Numbered from the stretch's first letter, positions 52,880-62,262 are shown. The stretch is 64,000 bases of DNA from Streptomyces sp. NBC_00683 (GCF_036226745.1 NZ_CP109013.1:1116001-1180000); one strand, 5' to 3'. Made by a program: numbers and translations. The notes: generated from the letters alone by a model not told the origin.

Positions 52880-53007
52880 GGCGTTCCTCTCGAACCTGAC
52901 GCGGGGCGAGGGTGAGGCGTCGACGTCCCTCGCGGCCGACCGGGCGCACCGTCAACTGTGGTCGACGACGGGTGAGTCAATCAGGCCGTCACGGTTCGAG
53001 CAAGAAC

Positions 53008-53034
53008 TTGCAGAGAATTTCCGCAACTTGTTGC
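53008..53034. promoter_or_regulatory. Paired TTGC/GCAA repeats upstream of the PfkB kinase gene
   Basis: TTGC (53008-53011), GCAAC (53023-53027) and GTTGC (53030-53034) form two nested inverted repeats, of which GCAAC-TT-GTTGC is perfect. Spacing and AT-rich centre resemble operators of LacI/GntR-type regulators. It lies 129-155 bases before the kinase start and just after the GMC gene end. Confidence 0.4.
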
Positions 53035-53049
53035 AGGCTGGCTCTCGGA

Positions 53050-54621
53050 TCAGCCCTGGTCCTCCTTGATCATGTCCGCGCACTTCTCCCCGATCATCAT
53101 CGTCGTGATGCACGGGTTGACCGCGGGCAGGAACGGCATCACGGACGCGTCGGCCACCCGCAGACCCCGCACACCCTTCACACGCAGCCGCGGATCGAGG
53201 ACGGCCTCGGGGTCGTCGGTGGCACCCATCCGTACCGTGCCCGCCGGGTGGTAGACCGTGTTGTGGGTCCGGCGGATGTAGTCGAGCAGCTCCTCGTCGG
53301 TCCGGGCGTCGGCCCCGGGCGCCAGTTCCGTGCCCGCCCAGGAGGCCATCGGCGCCCGGGAGACGATGTCCCGGGCGAGCCGCAGCCCGTGGGTCATCAC
53401 CCGTACGTCGTGCTCGTCGGTGAAGTAGCGCGGGTCGACCCGTGGCTTGTCCCGGAAGTCACGGGTGCGCAGCCGGACCGTGCCCATCGAACGGGCGCGG
53501 GTGACGTTGGGCGTGAGACAGAAGGCGTTCTCGGAGGTCGGGTATCCGCGCCGGTAGGTGTTCATGTCGAAGGGCACGGACCCGTAGTGGAACATCAGGT
53601 CCGGGCGGTCGAGGCCGGATTCGGTGTCGGCGAAGATGCCGATCTCCCACCACTGGGTGGACGTGGTGACCATGGGCTGCAGCGCCTCCCACATGATCAC
53701 CCCCTCGGGGTGGTCCTGGAGGTGGGCGCCGACCGCCGGCGAGTCGACGCGTACCTCCACCCCGGTCTCACGCAGGTGCTCCGCCGGGCCGATCCCGGAC
53801 AGCATCAGCAGCTTCGGCCCGTCGATGGAGCCGCAGGACACGACGACTTCTCTCCGCGCGCCGACGGTTCGCGTATGGATGAGGTCGGGTGCCAGGTACT
53901 CGACGCCGGTGCACCGTTGTTCGGCGTCCAGGATCAGGCGCTTGGCCTGTAGTCCTGTGCGTACTTCCAGGTTGGGACGCCGGCCGAGAATCGGGTGCAG
54001 GTAGGAGACGGACGCGGACGAACGCGTCCCGTCGGCGCGGGCGTTGATCTGGAACCAGTGTGCCCCGCGGACGACCGTCGTACCGGTGTTGAACGGCGTG
54101 GTGGGGATTCCGGCCGCCGCGCATGCCTCCAACAGGGCTGCTCCGCACGGGTCGTTCGGCGGGATCGTGCGGATGGTCACCGGGCCGTTGCGCCCGTGGT
54201 GGTCGCCGGGCGCGTCGTTGGTCTCCAGCCGCCGGTAGAGCGGATAGCAGTCCGCGGCGCTCCAGCCCGTGCACCCGAGGGCGGCCCATTCGTCCAGGTC
54301 CTCGGCCGGCGCCCAGAAGGCGATGCAGGAGTTGTGGGACGAGCAGCCGCCGAGGACCTTGGCGCGTGCGTGCCGCATGAAGCTGTTGCCGTTGTCCTGC
54401 GGCTCCACCGGGTAGTCCCAGTCGTAGCCGGATTCCAGCAGCCCCATCCACCGGTCGAGCCGCAGGATGTTGTCGTCGCCGACGTCGGAGGGACCGGCCT
54501 CCAGTACGCAGACGGTGACGGACGGGTCCTCGGACAGCCGGGCCGCGACGACCGCGCCGGCCGTGCCCCCGCCGACCACCACGTAGTCGAACTCGTCCTG
54601 CGCTTGGCTCTCAGCCGGCAT
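53050..54621 (-). CDS. betA: GMC oxidoreductase, probable choline dehydrogenase
   Basis: A 523-residue FAD-dependent GMC (glucose-methanol-choline) enzyme. The dinucleotide-binding motif is DYVVVGGGTAGAVVAARLSE (12-31). GMC features follow: GGCSSHNSCIAFWAP near the FAD, and VVSCGSIDGPKLLMLSGIGP. The active-site base is in TVYHPAGTVRMG and the last motif is AVNPCITTMMIGEK. The operon also encodes a betaine-aldehyde-dehydrogenase-like enzyme and an amine-type permease, so oxidation of choline to betaine aldehyde is likely. It starts 103 bases after the permease stop. Confidence 0.8.
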   Translation of the reverse strand: MPAESQAQDEFDYVVVGGGTAGAVVAARLSEDPSVTVCVLEAGPSDVGDDNILRLDRWMGLLESGYDWDYPVEPQDNGNSFMRHARAKVLGGCSSHNSCIAFWAPAEDLDEWAALGCTGWSAADCYPLYRRLETNDAPGDHHGRNGPVTIRTIPPNDPCGAALLEACAAAGIPTTPFNTGTTVVRGAHWFQINARADGTRSSASVSYLHPILGRRPNLEVRTGLQAKRLILDAEQRCTGVEYLAPDLIHTRTVGARREVVVSCGSIDGPKLLMLSGIGPAEHLRETGVEVRVDSPAVGAHLQDHPEGVIMWEALQPMVTTSTQWWEIGIFADTESGLDRPDLMFHYGSVPFDMNTYRRGYPTSENAFCLTPNVTRARSMGTVRLRTRDFRDKPRVDPRYFTDEHDVRVMTHGLRLARDIVSRAPMASWAGTELAPGADARTDEELLDYIRRTHNTVYHPAGTVRMGATDDPEAVLDPRLRVKGVRGLRVADASVMPFLPAVNPCITTMMIGEKCADMIKEDQG

Positions 54622-54663
54622 CTGTGTCTCCAGAGGTCATGGGGTGCGGGCGGCTCGGGTCTT

Positions 54664-54718
54664 TCGTTTGGATCAGGCCGGATCACGGACCCCCGCGAGC
54701 CCGGCGTGATCCGAACGA
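54664..54718 (-). promoter_or_regulatory. Mutually exclusive hairpins between the permease and GMC genes
   Basis: In the minus-strand RNA, segment CGGATCACG (54713-54705) can pair with CGTGATCCG (54687-54679). The same upstream segment, extended as TCGTTCGGATCA (54718-54707), can instead pair with TGATCCAAACGA (54675-54664), 11 of 12 positions. Both structures cannot form together. This is the layout of an attenuator or an mRNA-processing site within the betaine operon. Confidence 0.45.
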
Positions 54719-54724
54719 GAGGCC

Positions 54725-56335
54725 CTAGCCGCGCGGTGGCGCGGGCGGAGTCGGGTCGGGCACCTCGGTGCGGTGGGCCTCGAGTACGCCCGTCTTGTGC
54801 CGCTGCACGAACCAGTAGTAGGCGAAGCCGCCGAGCGCGACGACGCCGATGAAGAGGAACGCGCCCCAGCGCAGATACCAGTGCTGCGCCCCCGTCGCGT
54901 TGTAGACCTCGGCGCGCGGCCAGGCGAGGTTGAGCGACATGGCCGCTCCCCACAGCACGGCGATGATGTTGATGGGCAACCCGAACCTGCCGAGCGAGAA
55001 GCTGCCCTCGACGGGCTTCCAGGTGCCCCGCAGCCGGCGGATCAGCATGGGGGTCGTGACCATCAGATAGGCCAGATAGATCATGATGATCGCGATGCTC
55101 GTGATCACCGAGAAGATCTGCGGCTGGTTGACGTTGATCACCAGGATGATGACACCCACCACGCCGATGACGACGGCAGGCACCACCGGGGTCTGGAAGC
55201 GGGGGCTGACCCGGGCGAGGACCGAGCCCGCGGGAAGGTTGTTGTCGCGTGCCATGGCGAACATCAGCCGGATGCCCGCGGCCTGCACGGCCAGCACGCA
55301 GACGGTGATCGCGATGACCACGCACCACAGGAAGATCTCGCCGATGGTCGAACCGAGAACCTCCAGCACCACGTACTGCAGGCCGCCCGTCGACAGCTCC
55401 TTCGCGGCCAGGTCCGGCACCGACAGCAGCGCGAAGAGCAGGATCAGACCGCCGATGATGAATGACGCGACGAGCGCGCGCAGGATGGCGCGGGGCGCGT
55501 TGCGGGTCGGGTTGTGGGACTCCTCGCCGAGCGACGACGCCGTGTCGAATCCGTACATGACGTACGCGGACGCGAGCGAGGCGGTGAGGAAGGCGCCGAA
55601 GTAGCCGAGGGTCTGTCCCTCGCCGAGCCCGTATGTGTCCGTCAGGGCGGTGCTGGGACCCCGGGTGATGTGCGCCGCCAGAAAGATGATCAGGCCGACC
55701 GCGGCGATCAGCTCGATGAACACGCCCGCCGAGTTGATCCGGGCCATGAGCTGGACGCCGAAGGCGTTGACCAGGGTCGAGAAGAGGATCAGGACCGTGC
55801 CGAGGAGAACGGCGTTGGCCGCCGCGTCGTTCTTGCCGGTGCCGTCGCCCACGAACTGGAACCCGCTGTCGATCGCCGGGAGCGTGATCTGGTAGGCGAG
55901 CGCCACGGCCGAGAGCGTGACCATGGTGGCGGTCATCATCATCCAGCCGCCGAGCCAGCCGATGTGCGGGCCGCCCATGCTCTTGGCCCAGTTGTAGATC
56001 GAGCCGGCCACCGGGTAGCGGGCGGCGAGCTCGCAGAAGCACAGGGCGACCATCAGCTGGCCGGCGAAGACCATGGGCCAGGACCACCAGTAGGCCGGGC
56101 CGCCGAAGTTCACGCCGAAGTAGAACAGCTGGAAGGTGCCGGTCAGGATCGAGATGTAGCTGATCCCCGCGGCGAAGGTGTGGAAGTTGCCCAGGGTTCG
56201 CTTGAGTTCGGGCTTGTAGCCGAGCTCGTGGATCGAATCGTCGTCGTGGGTGCCGTCCGCCCTGGTGCCGGGGGGCGGCGTGCTGGTCGCGCCGGGACCT
56301 GTCGGGTCGGGGCCTGTCGGACTGGAATGACTCAC
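54725..56335 (-). CDS. APC family amino acid/amine permease
   Basis: A 536-residue transporter of the APC superfamily (amino acid-polyamine-organocation; GABA/choline-permease subgroup) with about 12 membrane helices. Helix 1 follows LKRTLGNFHTFAAGISYISI, and WWSWPMVFAGQLMVALCFCE belongs to helix 2. The long N-terminus of about 55 residues is low complexity. GTG 56335 overlaps the betB stop by 4 bases. In this operon it probably brings choline or betaine aldehyde precursors into the cell. Confidence 0.9.
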   Translation of the reverse strand: MSHSSPTGPDPTGPGATSTPPPGTRADGTHDDDSIHELGYKPELKRTLGNFHTFAAGISYISILTGTFQLFYFGVNFGGPAYWWSWPMVFAGQLMVALCFCELAARYPVAGSIYNWAKSMGGPHIGWLGGWMMMTATMVTLSAVALAYQITLPAIDSGFQFVGDGTGKNDAAANAVLLGTVLILFSTLVNAFGVQLMARINSAGVFIELIAAVGLIIFLAAHITRGPSTALTDTYGLGEGQTLGYFGAFLTASLASAYVMYGFDTASSLGEESHNPTRNAPRAILRALVASFIIGGLILLFALLSVPDLAAKELSTGGLQYVVLEVLGSTIGEIFLWCVVIAITVCVLAVQAAGIRLMFAMARDNNLPAGSVLARVSPRFQTPVVPAVVIGVVGVIILVINVNQPQIFSVITSIAIIMIYLAYLMVTTPMLIRRLRGTWKPVEGSFSLGRFGLPINIIAVLWGAAMSLNLAWPRAEVYNATGAQHWYLRWGAFLFIGVVALGGFAYYWFVQRHKTGVLEAHRTEVPDPTPPAPPRG

Positions 56336-57801
56336 TCGAACCACCTCTGCGGCCGGGCTGCGGTGTTGCGCCAGATGTGCTTGGCCTCCTGGTACTCCGC
56401 GAGACCGGCGGGGCCCAGCTCACGGCCGACGCCGGACTGCTTCATTCCGCCCCACTCGGCCTGCGGTACGTACGGATGGAAGTCGTTGATCCACACGGTC
56501 CCCGCGCGCAGGCCCGCGGCCACCCGGTGGGCGCGCTCGCCGTCCTGCGTCCAGACGGCCCCGGCCAGTCCGTAGACGGTGTCGTTCGCCAGGGCGACGG
56601 CCTCGCCCTCGTCCCGGAACCGCTCCACGGTCAGGACCGGGCCGAACGACTCCTCCCGTACGACCGTCATGTCCGGGGTGCACTCGTCGAGCACGGTCGG
56701 CAGGTAGTAGAAGCCGCTCTGCAGCGACGGGTCGTCCGGGCGGGCGCCGCCGCAGCGCAGTACGGCGCCCTCCGCCAGCCCCGCGGCCACGTACGCCTCG
56801 ACCTTGTCGCGATGCGCGGCCGAGATCAGCGGCCCGCTGCGGGCGTCCTCGTCGAACGGCCCGCCGAGCCGGATGGCCCTGGCGCGCCGTACCAGCTCGT
56901 CGACGAACGTGTCGTGCAACTCGTCCTGGACGAGCAGCCGCGCACCGGCCGAGCAGACCTGCCCGGCGTGCAGGAACACCGCCATCAGCGCGTAGTCGAC
57001 CGCGGTGTCGAACTCGGCGTCGGCGAACACGATGTTGGGGTTCTTGCCGCCCAGTTCGAGCGCGATCTTCTTCACGGTGGGTGCGGCCGCCGCCATGATG
57101 AGCCGGCCGGTGACCAGGCCGCCGGTGAAGGAGACCATGTCCACACGCGAGTCCTCGCTCAGCGGCGCGCCCGCGGTGGCTCCGGCGCCGAGCACCAGGT
57201 TCGCGACACCGGGCGGCAGTCCGGCCTCGGTGAGCGCCTTCATCAGGAGGATCGCGGTGTGCGGGGTCAGTTCACTGGGCTTGAGTACGAAGGTGTTGCC
57301 CGCGGCGAGCGCGGGGGCCACCTTCCAGGCCGTCTGCAGCAGCGGGTAGTTCCACGGCGTGATCAGCGAGCAGACGCCCACCGGTTCGTGGACCACTCTG
57401 CTGTCGATCCCCCGGTCACCCGTGTCGACGACGCGGTCGGTGCCGCCGGATGCGGCCAGGTTCCCGAAGTAGCGGAAACAGTTCGCGATGTCGTCCATGT
57501 CGTACTCGCTCTCCACGAGCCGCTTCCCCGTGTCCAGGGTCTCGGCTCTGGCGAACGCGTCCTTGTCCCGTTCCACCAGGTCGGCGACGCGAAGCAGCAG
57601 TCGGCCGCGATCGGCGGCGGGCGTACTCGGCCACGGCCCCCGGTCGAACGCCTCACGCGCCGCGGCCACTGCCGCGGCGGCGTCCTGCGGACCCGCCTCG
57701 TCGACGGTGGCGACCGGGGCTCCGTCGGCAGGGCAGCGGATCTCACGTGTTCCGCCCTCGATCGCGGCGCTCCATCGGCCGCCGATGAACAGATCGGGCA
57801 T
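56332..57801 (-). CDS. betB: Aldehyde dehydrogenase, probable betaine aldehyde dehydrogenase
   Basis: A 489-residue aldehyde dehydrogenase. The general base is in IALELGGKNPNIV, the catalytic cysteine is in LHAGQVCSAGARLL, and VSFTGGLVTGRLI forms the coenzyme loop. WNYPLLQTAWKVAPALAAGN is the usual family segment. It is the first gene of a coupled set with an APC permease and a GMC dehydrogenase, which is the standard choline-to-glycine-betaine kit. ATG 57801 is supported by the family-like start MPDLFIGG. Confidence 0.85.
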   Translation of the reverse strand: MPDLFIGGRWSAAIEGGTREIRCPADGAPVATVDEAGPQDAAAAVAAAREAFDRGPWPSTPAADRGRLLLRVADLVERDKDAFARAETLDTGKRLVESEYDMDDIANCFRYFGNLAASGGTDRVVDTGDRGIDSRVVHEPVGVCSLITPWNYPLLQTAWKVAPALAAGNTFVLKPSELTPHTAILLMKALTEAGLPPGVANLVLGAGATAGAPLSEDSRVDMVSFTGGLVTGRLIMAAAAPTVKKIALELGGKNPNIVFADAEFDTAVDYALMAVFLHAGQVCSAGARLLVQDELHDTFVDELVRRARAIRLGGPFDEDARSGPLISAAHRDKVEAYVAAGLAEGAVLRCGGARPDDPSLQSGFYYLPTVLDECTPDMTVVREESFGPVLTVERFRDEGEAVALANDTVYGLAGAVWTQDGERAHRVAAGLRAGTVWINDFHPYVPQAEWGGMKQSGVGRELGPAGLAEYQEAKHIWRNTAARPQRWFE

Positions 57802-58023
57802 GCGTCCCTCCGGGCCCGCACGAGGAAGGGGAAGGAGATGTAGCCGACCGTGCTGAGCTCGACACCCAAAGTAAGCTCCCGTCGGCATGCTCGCGCGCCG
57901 AGCGGCGCCGTTGCCCCGCCCGGACGCCCGGGCCGTGTTCCGCACCGGCTCGTCCTGATCAATGATGAGGTGCCGGGCTGCCGTCCTCGGTACGGCACCG
58001 GCTGACCCAGGAAGGGGTTCCGC

Positions 58024-59343
58024 GTGCGGGAAACGAAGCCGGACCGGTCGGACGATCGCGCCGTCCACGGCTCGGACGAAGAAGCCGACGTGATCGTGGT
58101 GGGGGCGGGCCCCGCGGGCTCGTCCGCGGCCTTCCACCTCGCCCGGGCGGGTGTCGATGTCCTGCTCCTGGAGAAGGCCGAGTTCCCTCGGGAGAAGGTG
58201 TGCGGGGACGGCCTGACCCCGCGGGCGGTGCACCAGCTCATCCGGATGGGCGTCGACATCAAGGCTCCGGGATGGACGCGTTCACGCGGGATGCGCTGGG
58301 TGGCCGGGGAGCATCAGGTGCACATCGACTGGCCCGCTCTGGGGCGCTATCCGGACTTCGGCCTCTCGCGCAGTCGTCATGACTTCGACGACATCCTGGC
58401 CCGCCACGCCGTTGCCGCCGGAGCACGTCTGCGCAACGGGGTGAAGGTGACCCGGCCGGTGACCGACCGGGCCGGCCGCATCACCGGCGTCGGCGCCACG
58501 GCCGGGGACAAGCAGCAGATGGTCTTCCGCGCGCCGATCGTCATCGCCGCGGACGGTGCCTCCGCCCGCCTCGCCCTCGGTATGGGCCTGCAGCGGGACA
58601 TGAACAGGCAGATCGCGACAGCTGCCCGCCGCTACTACCGCAGCCCGGAACGTTCCCAGGAGGAGTACCTGGAGTTGTGGGCGGATCTCCGCTTCCCGGG
58701 AAGCCGTCACTACCTGCCCGGGTACGGCTGGATCTTTCCCATGGGGGACGGCCGCGTCAACGTCGGGCTGGGTGCGCTGCCCCACCGGCGGCACGGCACC
58801 GCGGACCTGCGGGCCACGCTGGACGAATGGCTGGCCCGCACTCCGCCCGACTGGGGACTGCGTGAGGAGAATGCCGAGGGCCCCGTCCGGAGTGCGGCGC
58901 TTCCCCTGGGGTTCAACCGCCACCCGCTGTACACCCGCGGTCTTCTCCTCGTCGGCGACTCCGGAGGCATGATCAGCCCCTGGAACGGGGAGGGCATCGG
59001 CCAGGCGATGGAGGCCGGCGAAGTCGCAGCCGAGAGCGCGGCGCTGGCCCTCGCGCGTCCTCCGGGCCCGGGGCGGGAGCGGGTGCTGCACGGCTACCCG
59101 GTCGAGATGAACCGCCGCTGGGGCCGTTACTACCGTCTCGGCAACGCGGCCGCCGACATCGTCTTCAGCCGTTCGGGTTTCCAGCCGATCCTCAACCGCT
59201 ACGTCATGGGATCACCCTTCCTGCTCAACACCTTGGCCCGGATGCTCACGAACCTCACGGACAAGCCCTCGCACGACGTGATCGACCATGTGCTCAACAC
59301 CGTCGTCCGGCTGGTCCCCGCACCGAAGGTGCGCAGGCGCTGA
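58024..59343 (+). CDS. Geranylgeranyl reductase family flavoprotein
   Basis: A 439-residue FAD-dependent enzyme. The FAD motif is DVIVVGAGPAGSSAAFHLAR (about 22-41). The family signature EFPREKVCGDGLTPRAVHQL follows, then APIVIAADGASARLA and the GDSGGMISPWNGEGIGQAME motif near 320. These enzymes saturate double bonds in isoprenoid chains, such as menaquinone or phytyl/archaeal lipids. It is not linked to the diterpene genes 17 kb away. GTG 58024 has AGGAAGGGG upstream at 6 bases. Confidence 0.9.
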   Translation: MRETKPDRSDDRAVHGSDEEADVIVVGAGPAGSSAAFHLARAGVDVLLLEKAEFPREKVCGDGLTPRAVHQLIRMGVDIKAPGWTRSRGMRWVAGEHQVHIDWPALGRYPDFGLSRSRHDFDDILARHAVAAGARLRNGVKVTRPVTDRAGRITGVGATAGDKQQMVFRAPIVIAADGASARLALGMGLQRDMNRQIATAARRYYRSPERSQEEYLELWADLRFPGSRHYLPGYGWIFPMGDGRVNVGLGALPHRRHGTADLRATLDEWLARTPPDWGLREENAEGPVRSAALPLGFNRHPLYTRGLLLVGDSGGMISPWNGEGIGQAMEAGEVAAESAALALARPPGPGRERVLHGYPVEMNRRWGRYYRLGNAAADIVFSRSGFQPILNRYVMGSPFLLNTLARMLTNLTDKPSHDVIDHVLNTVVRLVPAPKVRRR

Positions 59344-59372
59344 CCTCGTGCCCCGCGCGGCCGACGACGATC

Positions 59373-59413
59373 GCTCGCGGCCGGTCAGGCCGGGCCGGCG
59401 AACGGCCGCGAGC
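59373..59413. terminator. Bidirectional hairpin between convergent genes
   Basis: GCTCGCGGCCG (59373-59383) pairs with CGGCCGCGAGC (59403-59413). It spans the end of the chorismate mutase gene and lies 30 bases after the reductase stop. Confidence 0.6.
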
Positions 59414-60002
59414 AGACGGAGCGCAGTGCGCGCGTCAGTGCCGTCGTGCGGAGGCGGTCGAAGTGCCGGTCGCGCTGTACGAGTGTCTGGGCAGCCCTGA
59501 GTGTGCCGACGCAGGAAGGGGCCGCGCGTGCTGCCACGGAGGCGGCGATCGCGTGGACCAGGCCGGCATTGACGCGGTTGATCTCCTCGCGCACTTCTGT
59601 GAGGTCGGGGCGGTCCGTCGGTGCGCCGGCGGGGTTCGCGTCCCAACTGCGGTGCAGAGCGCGCTGTACGAGCTTGTTCGCCTCGATCTGGTCCCGGAGG
59701 ATCCGTACCGTCGCACCGGAATCGGCTCCCGCTTCACGGGCCTGCCGCGCCGCCGTGTCGAGGACCTGCTTCTCGCGGACCGGGTCGTCGACAGGGCTGC
59801 CCGTCCCCCATTTGGCGGCGGCGACGAGCTCGGCCGTGACGAGACGCCGGGCCGAGAGGTCGGCGAGCGGGCGGAGCCGGGCGAAGGTGTCCCCGCCGTG
59901 GCGCGCGCCGGCTGCGGGGGCTGTGGAGGCCGGGCCGGCGCAGACGGCGGCCGCGACCGCCCCCACGAACAGTAGGCGCCTTGCGTACGCGGTCGGTCGC
60001 AT
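59385..60002 (-). CDS. Exported chorismate mutase (AroQ gamma type)
   Basis: A 205-residue protein with a Sec signal peptide (RLLFVGAVAAAVCAGPAST, about 9-27). The helical mature part contains PLADLSARRLVTAELVAAAK, DDPVREKQVLDTAARQAREA and VRILRDQIEANKLVQRALHR, which match the secreted gamma class of chorismate mutase (as in M. tuberculosis Rv1885c). These convert chorismate to prephenate but act outside the cytoplasm, where their role is unclear. Two Cys residues near the C-terminus probably form a disulfide. The start is ATG 60002. Confidence 0.85.
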   Translation of the reverse strand: MRPTAYARRLLFVGAVAAAVCAGPASTAPAAGARHGGDTFARLRPLADLSARRLVTAELVAAAKWGTGSPVDDPVREKQVLDTAARQAREAGADSGATVRILRDQIEANKLVQRALHRSWDANPAGAPTDRPDLTEVREEINRVNAGLVHAIAASVAARAAPSCVGTLRAAQTLVQRDRHFDRLRTTALTRALRSVCSRPFAGPA

Positions 60003-60024
60003 GGGCGGATCGTACGGTTCCGTG

Positions 60025-60059
60025 CCGGCCCGCCCGGCGTCACACGCCGGGCGGGCCGG
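60025..60059 (-). terminator. Hairpin terminator after the MMPL gene
   Basis: A 16-base perfect stem (60025-60040 with 60044-60059) and 3-base loop CAC, 38 bases beyond the MMPL stop and just before the chorismate mutase start. Confidence 0.7.
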
Positions 60060-60096
60060 GCTCCGCGCGGGGGCGGACACCTCCCCCACGCGGGTC

Positions 60097-62208
60097 TCAG
60101 GGCGCGCTGCGGTCCGCTGTCGCCTCCGGTTCCCGGCTCAGTGCGCCCGGCCACCACGCGACGCGTCCGATGTCCCTGACCAGGGCGGGCACCAGGAGCG
60201 AGCGGACGACCAGGGTGTCGAGCAGGACGCCGAAGGCGACGATGAACGCGATCTGGACCAGGAACGCGAGTGGGATCACGCCCAGGGCCGCGAAGGTGGC
60301 CGCCAGGACGACGCCGGCCGAGGTGATGACCCCGCCGGTGGTCGTCAGCCCGCGCAGCACGCCCTGCCGTGTGCCGTGGATCAGGGACTCCTCGCGGACC
60401 CGGGACATCAGGAAGATGTTGTAGTCGACCCCGAGGGCGACCAGGAAGACGAATCCGTACAACGGCACGGAGGAGTCCGTACCGCTGAATCCGAACACGT
60501 GCTGGAAGACCAGGGACGAGATCCCGAGGGTGGCCAGGAAGTTGAGTGCCACCGTCGCGACGAGGAGGAGCGGCATGAGCAGCGAGCGGAGGAGCCCGAT
60601 CAGGATCACCAGAATGATCACGAGTACGACCGGCACGATGAGGGCGCGGTCCTGCTCGGCGGTCTTCTGGGTGTCGTACTGCTGCGCGGTGTAGCCGCCG
60701 ACCAGCGCATCCGCGCCGGGCACCGCGTGCACCGCGTCGCGCAGGCGGGTGACGGTCTCCTTGGCGGCGTCGCTGTCGGCCGCGCTCTTCAGCGTGGCGT
60801 TGATACGGACCCGCCCGTCCACGACGAGCGGCGCACCCACTCCCGGCCGCCCGGAGACGGTCACCACGGAGACGTCCGCGACACCGGCGACCTGATCGGC
60901 GGCCTCGGTCACCTCCGCCGCCCGGCCGGCATCCGCGATCACCACGGCGGGATTGCCGGATCCGCCGGGGAAGTGCTTGCTCAGGGTCTGCTGGGCGGCG
61001 ACGGAAGGTGCGTCGTTGACGAAGATCTCCTCGAGGGGCACCCCCTTCGAGTTGAGGGTCGGCATGAAAGCGGCGCAGGCGAGAAGGACGACCAGGGTGA
61101 CGCCCCACACCTTGCGCGGGGCCCGGTCGACCAGGGCCGCGATCCGCGTCCAGATTCCCGCCGAACCCGATTCGGCTTCGCCCTTCTTCGGCCGGGCGGG
61201 CCAGTACGCGGTCCTGCCGAGCAGCACCAGTACGGCCGGCAGGAAGGTGAGCGTGCTCAGTACGGCGCACACGATGCCGATGGCGCCCACCGGCCCGAGC
61301 GCGCGGTTGTTGGTCAGGTCGCTGAGCAGGAGGGCGAGCAGCCCCAGGGCCACGGTGGCGGCACTGGCGACGATCGGTCCGGCGGACTCACGCAGTGCGG
61401 CACGCATCGCGGTCCACCGGTCGGAGTGGCGGCCCAGTTCCTCCCGGAACCGTGCGGTGAGGAGGAGGGCGTAGTCGGTGGCGGCGCCGATGACGAGGAT
61501 CGACAGGATTCCCTGGACCTGGCCGTCGACCCGTACGAGGTCGTGGTCCGCGAGTACGTACACGATCGCGCAGGCCACACCGAGCGAGAAGACGGCTCCG
61601 ACGATGATGACCAGCGGCAGCAGGACGCTCCGGTAGACGAGCAGCAGGATGACCAGCACGGTCACGAGGGCGACACCGAGCAGCAGTCCGTCGATTCCGG
61701 CGAAGGCTTCGGAGAGGTCTGCCTGGCTGGCCGCGGGGCCGGCGACCTGCGCACGGGTTCCGGGTACCCCGTCGGCCGCCTTCTGGATCTGCTCGACCGC
61801 GTCGGGGAGCTCGTCCCCCAGGCCGGATTCCAGCTGGACGATGCCTTCGAGCGCCTGGCCGTCCGCCGACGGCAGGGCCGGGGTCACCTCACCCGCCACC
61901 CCCGGCCCGCCGTTGAGCGAGTCCAGGGCGGCCGTTGCCGCCTGCCGCTGCTTCGGGCCGAGGTCCGCGCCGTCCTTGTCCGACGTCCAGACGACGATGG
62001 CCGGGACGGTCTCCTGCCGGCTGAACGCCTTCTGCTCCTCGACGACCCGGGTGGACTCGGCGCTCTGCGGGAGGAACGAGGCCTGGTCGTTCGTGGCCAC
62101 CTCGCCGAGTTTCCCGGCGTACGAGCCGAACGCGCCGCCGACGGCGAGCCAGACGACGACGAGGAATACGGGGATCAGCCAGCGAACCGGCCTCGATGCG
62201 ATGGGCAT
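60097..62208 (-). CDS. MMPL family (RND superfamily) transporter
   Basis: A 703-residue membrane protein with the internal duplication of MMPL transporters: helix 1, a periplasmic domain (about 40-180), five helices, then the same again (large loop about 380-540, five helices). The first half contains GAATDYALLLTARFREELGR and the second LGVDYNIFLMSRVREES, both matching the GxDY motif that carries protons in MmpL proteins. It exports lipids, pigments or drugs in this family. A MarR gene lies upstream on the same strand with a repeated operator in the 115-base gap. Confidence 0.93.
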   Translation of the reverse strand: MPIASRPVRWLIPVFLVVVWLAVGGAFGSYAGKLGEVATNDQASFLPQSAESTRVVEEQKAFSRQETVPAIVVWTSDKDGADLGPKQRQAATAALDSLNGGPGVAGEVTPALPSADGQALEGIVQLESGLGDELPDAVEQIQKAADGVPGTRAQVAGPAASQADLSEAFAGIDGLLLGVALVTVLVILLLVYRSVLLPLVIIVGAVFSLGVACAIVYVLADHDLVRVDGQVQGILSILVIGAATDYALLLTARFREELGRHSDRWTAMRAALRESAGPIVASAATVALGLLALLLSDLTNNRALGPVGAIGIVCAVLSTLTFLPAVLVLLGRTAYWPARPKKGEAESGSAGIWTRIAALVDRAPRKVWGVTLVVLLACAAFMPTLNSKGVPLEEIFVNDAPSVAAQQTLSKHFPGGSGNPAVVIADAGRAAEVTEAADQVAGVADVSVVTVSGRPGVGAPLVVDGRVRINATLKSAADSDAAKETVTRLRDAVHAVPGADALVGGYTAQQYDTQKTAEQDRALIVPVVLVIILVILIGLLRSLLMPLLLVATVALNFLATLGISSLVFQHVFGFSGTDSSVPLYGFVFLVALGVDYNIFLMSRVREESLIHGTRQGVLRGLTTTGGVITSAGVVLAATFAALGVIPLAFLVQIAFIVAFGVLLDTLVVRSLLVPALVRDIGRVAWWPGALSREPEATADRSAP

Positions 62209-62235
62209 GGTGCTCCCGGGTCGGGGGAAAGTCTT

Positions 62236-62262
62236 TCAATCATCGAGTATCTCAATTATTGA
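62236..62262. promoter_or_regulatory. Tandem MarR-type operator half-palindromes before the MMPL gene
   Basis: TCAATCATCGA (62236-62246) and TCAATTATTGA (62252-62262) are two copies of an 11-base near-palindrome, 16 bases apart start to start, on one face of the helix apart from half a turn. The second is perfectly symmetric around its central T. They lie 28-54 bases before the MMPL start codon and probably bind the adjacent MarR protein. Confidence 0.6.

Noticed and set aside
59446..62262. A 938-codon open frame on the plus strand
   Set aside because: It is antisense to the chorismate mutase and MMPL genes, whose domains and motifs are clear; the plus-strand translation is low-complexity Arg/Gly/Asp-rich text typical of a GC-rich shadow frame.
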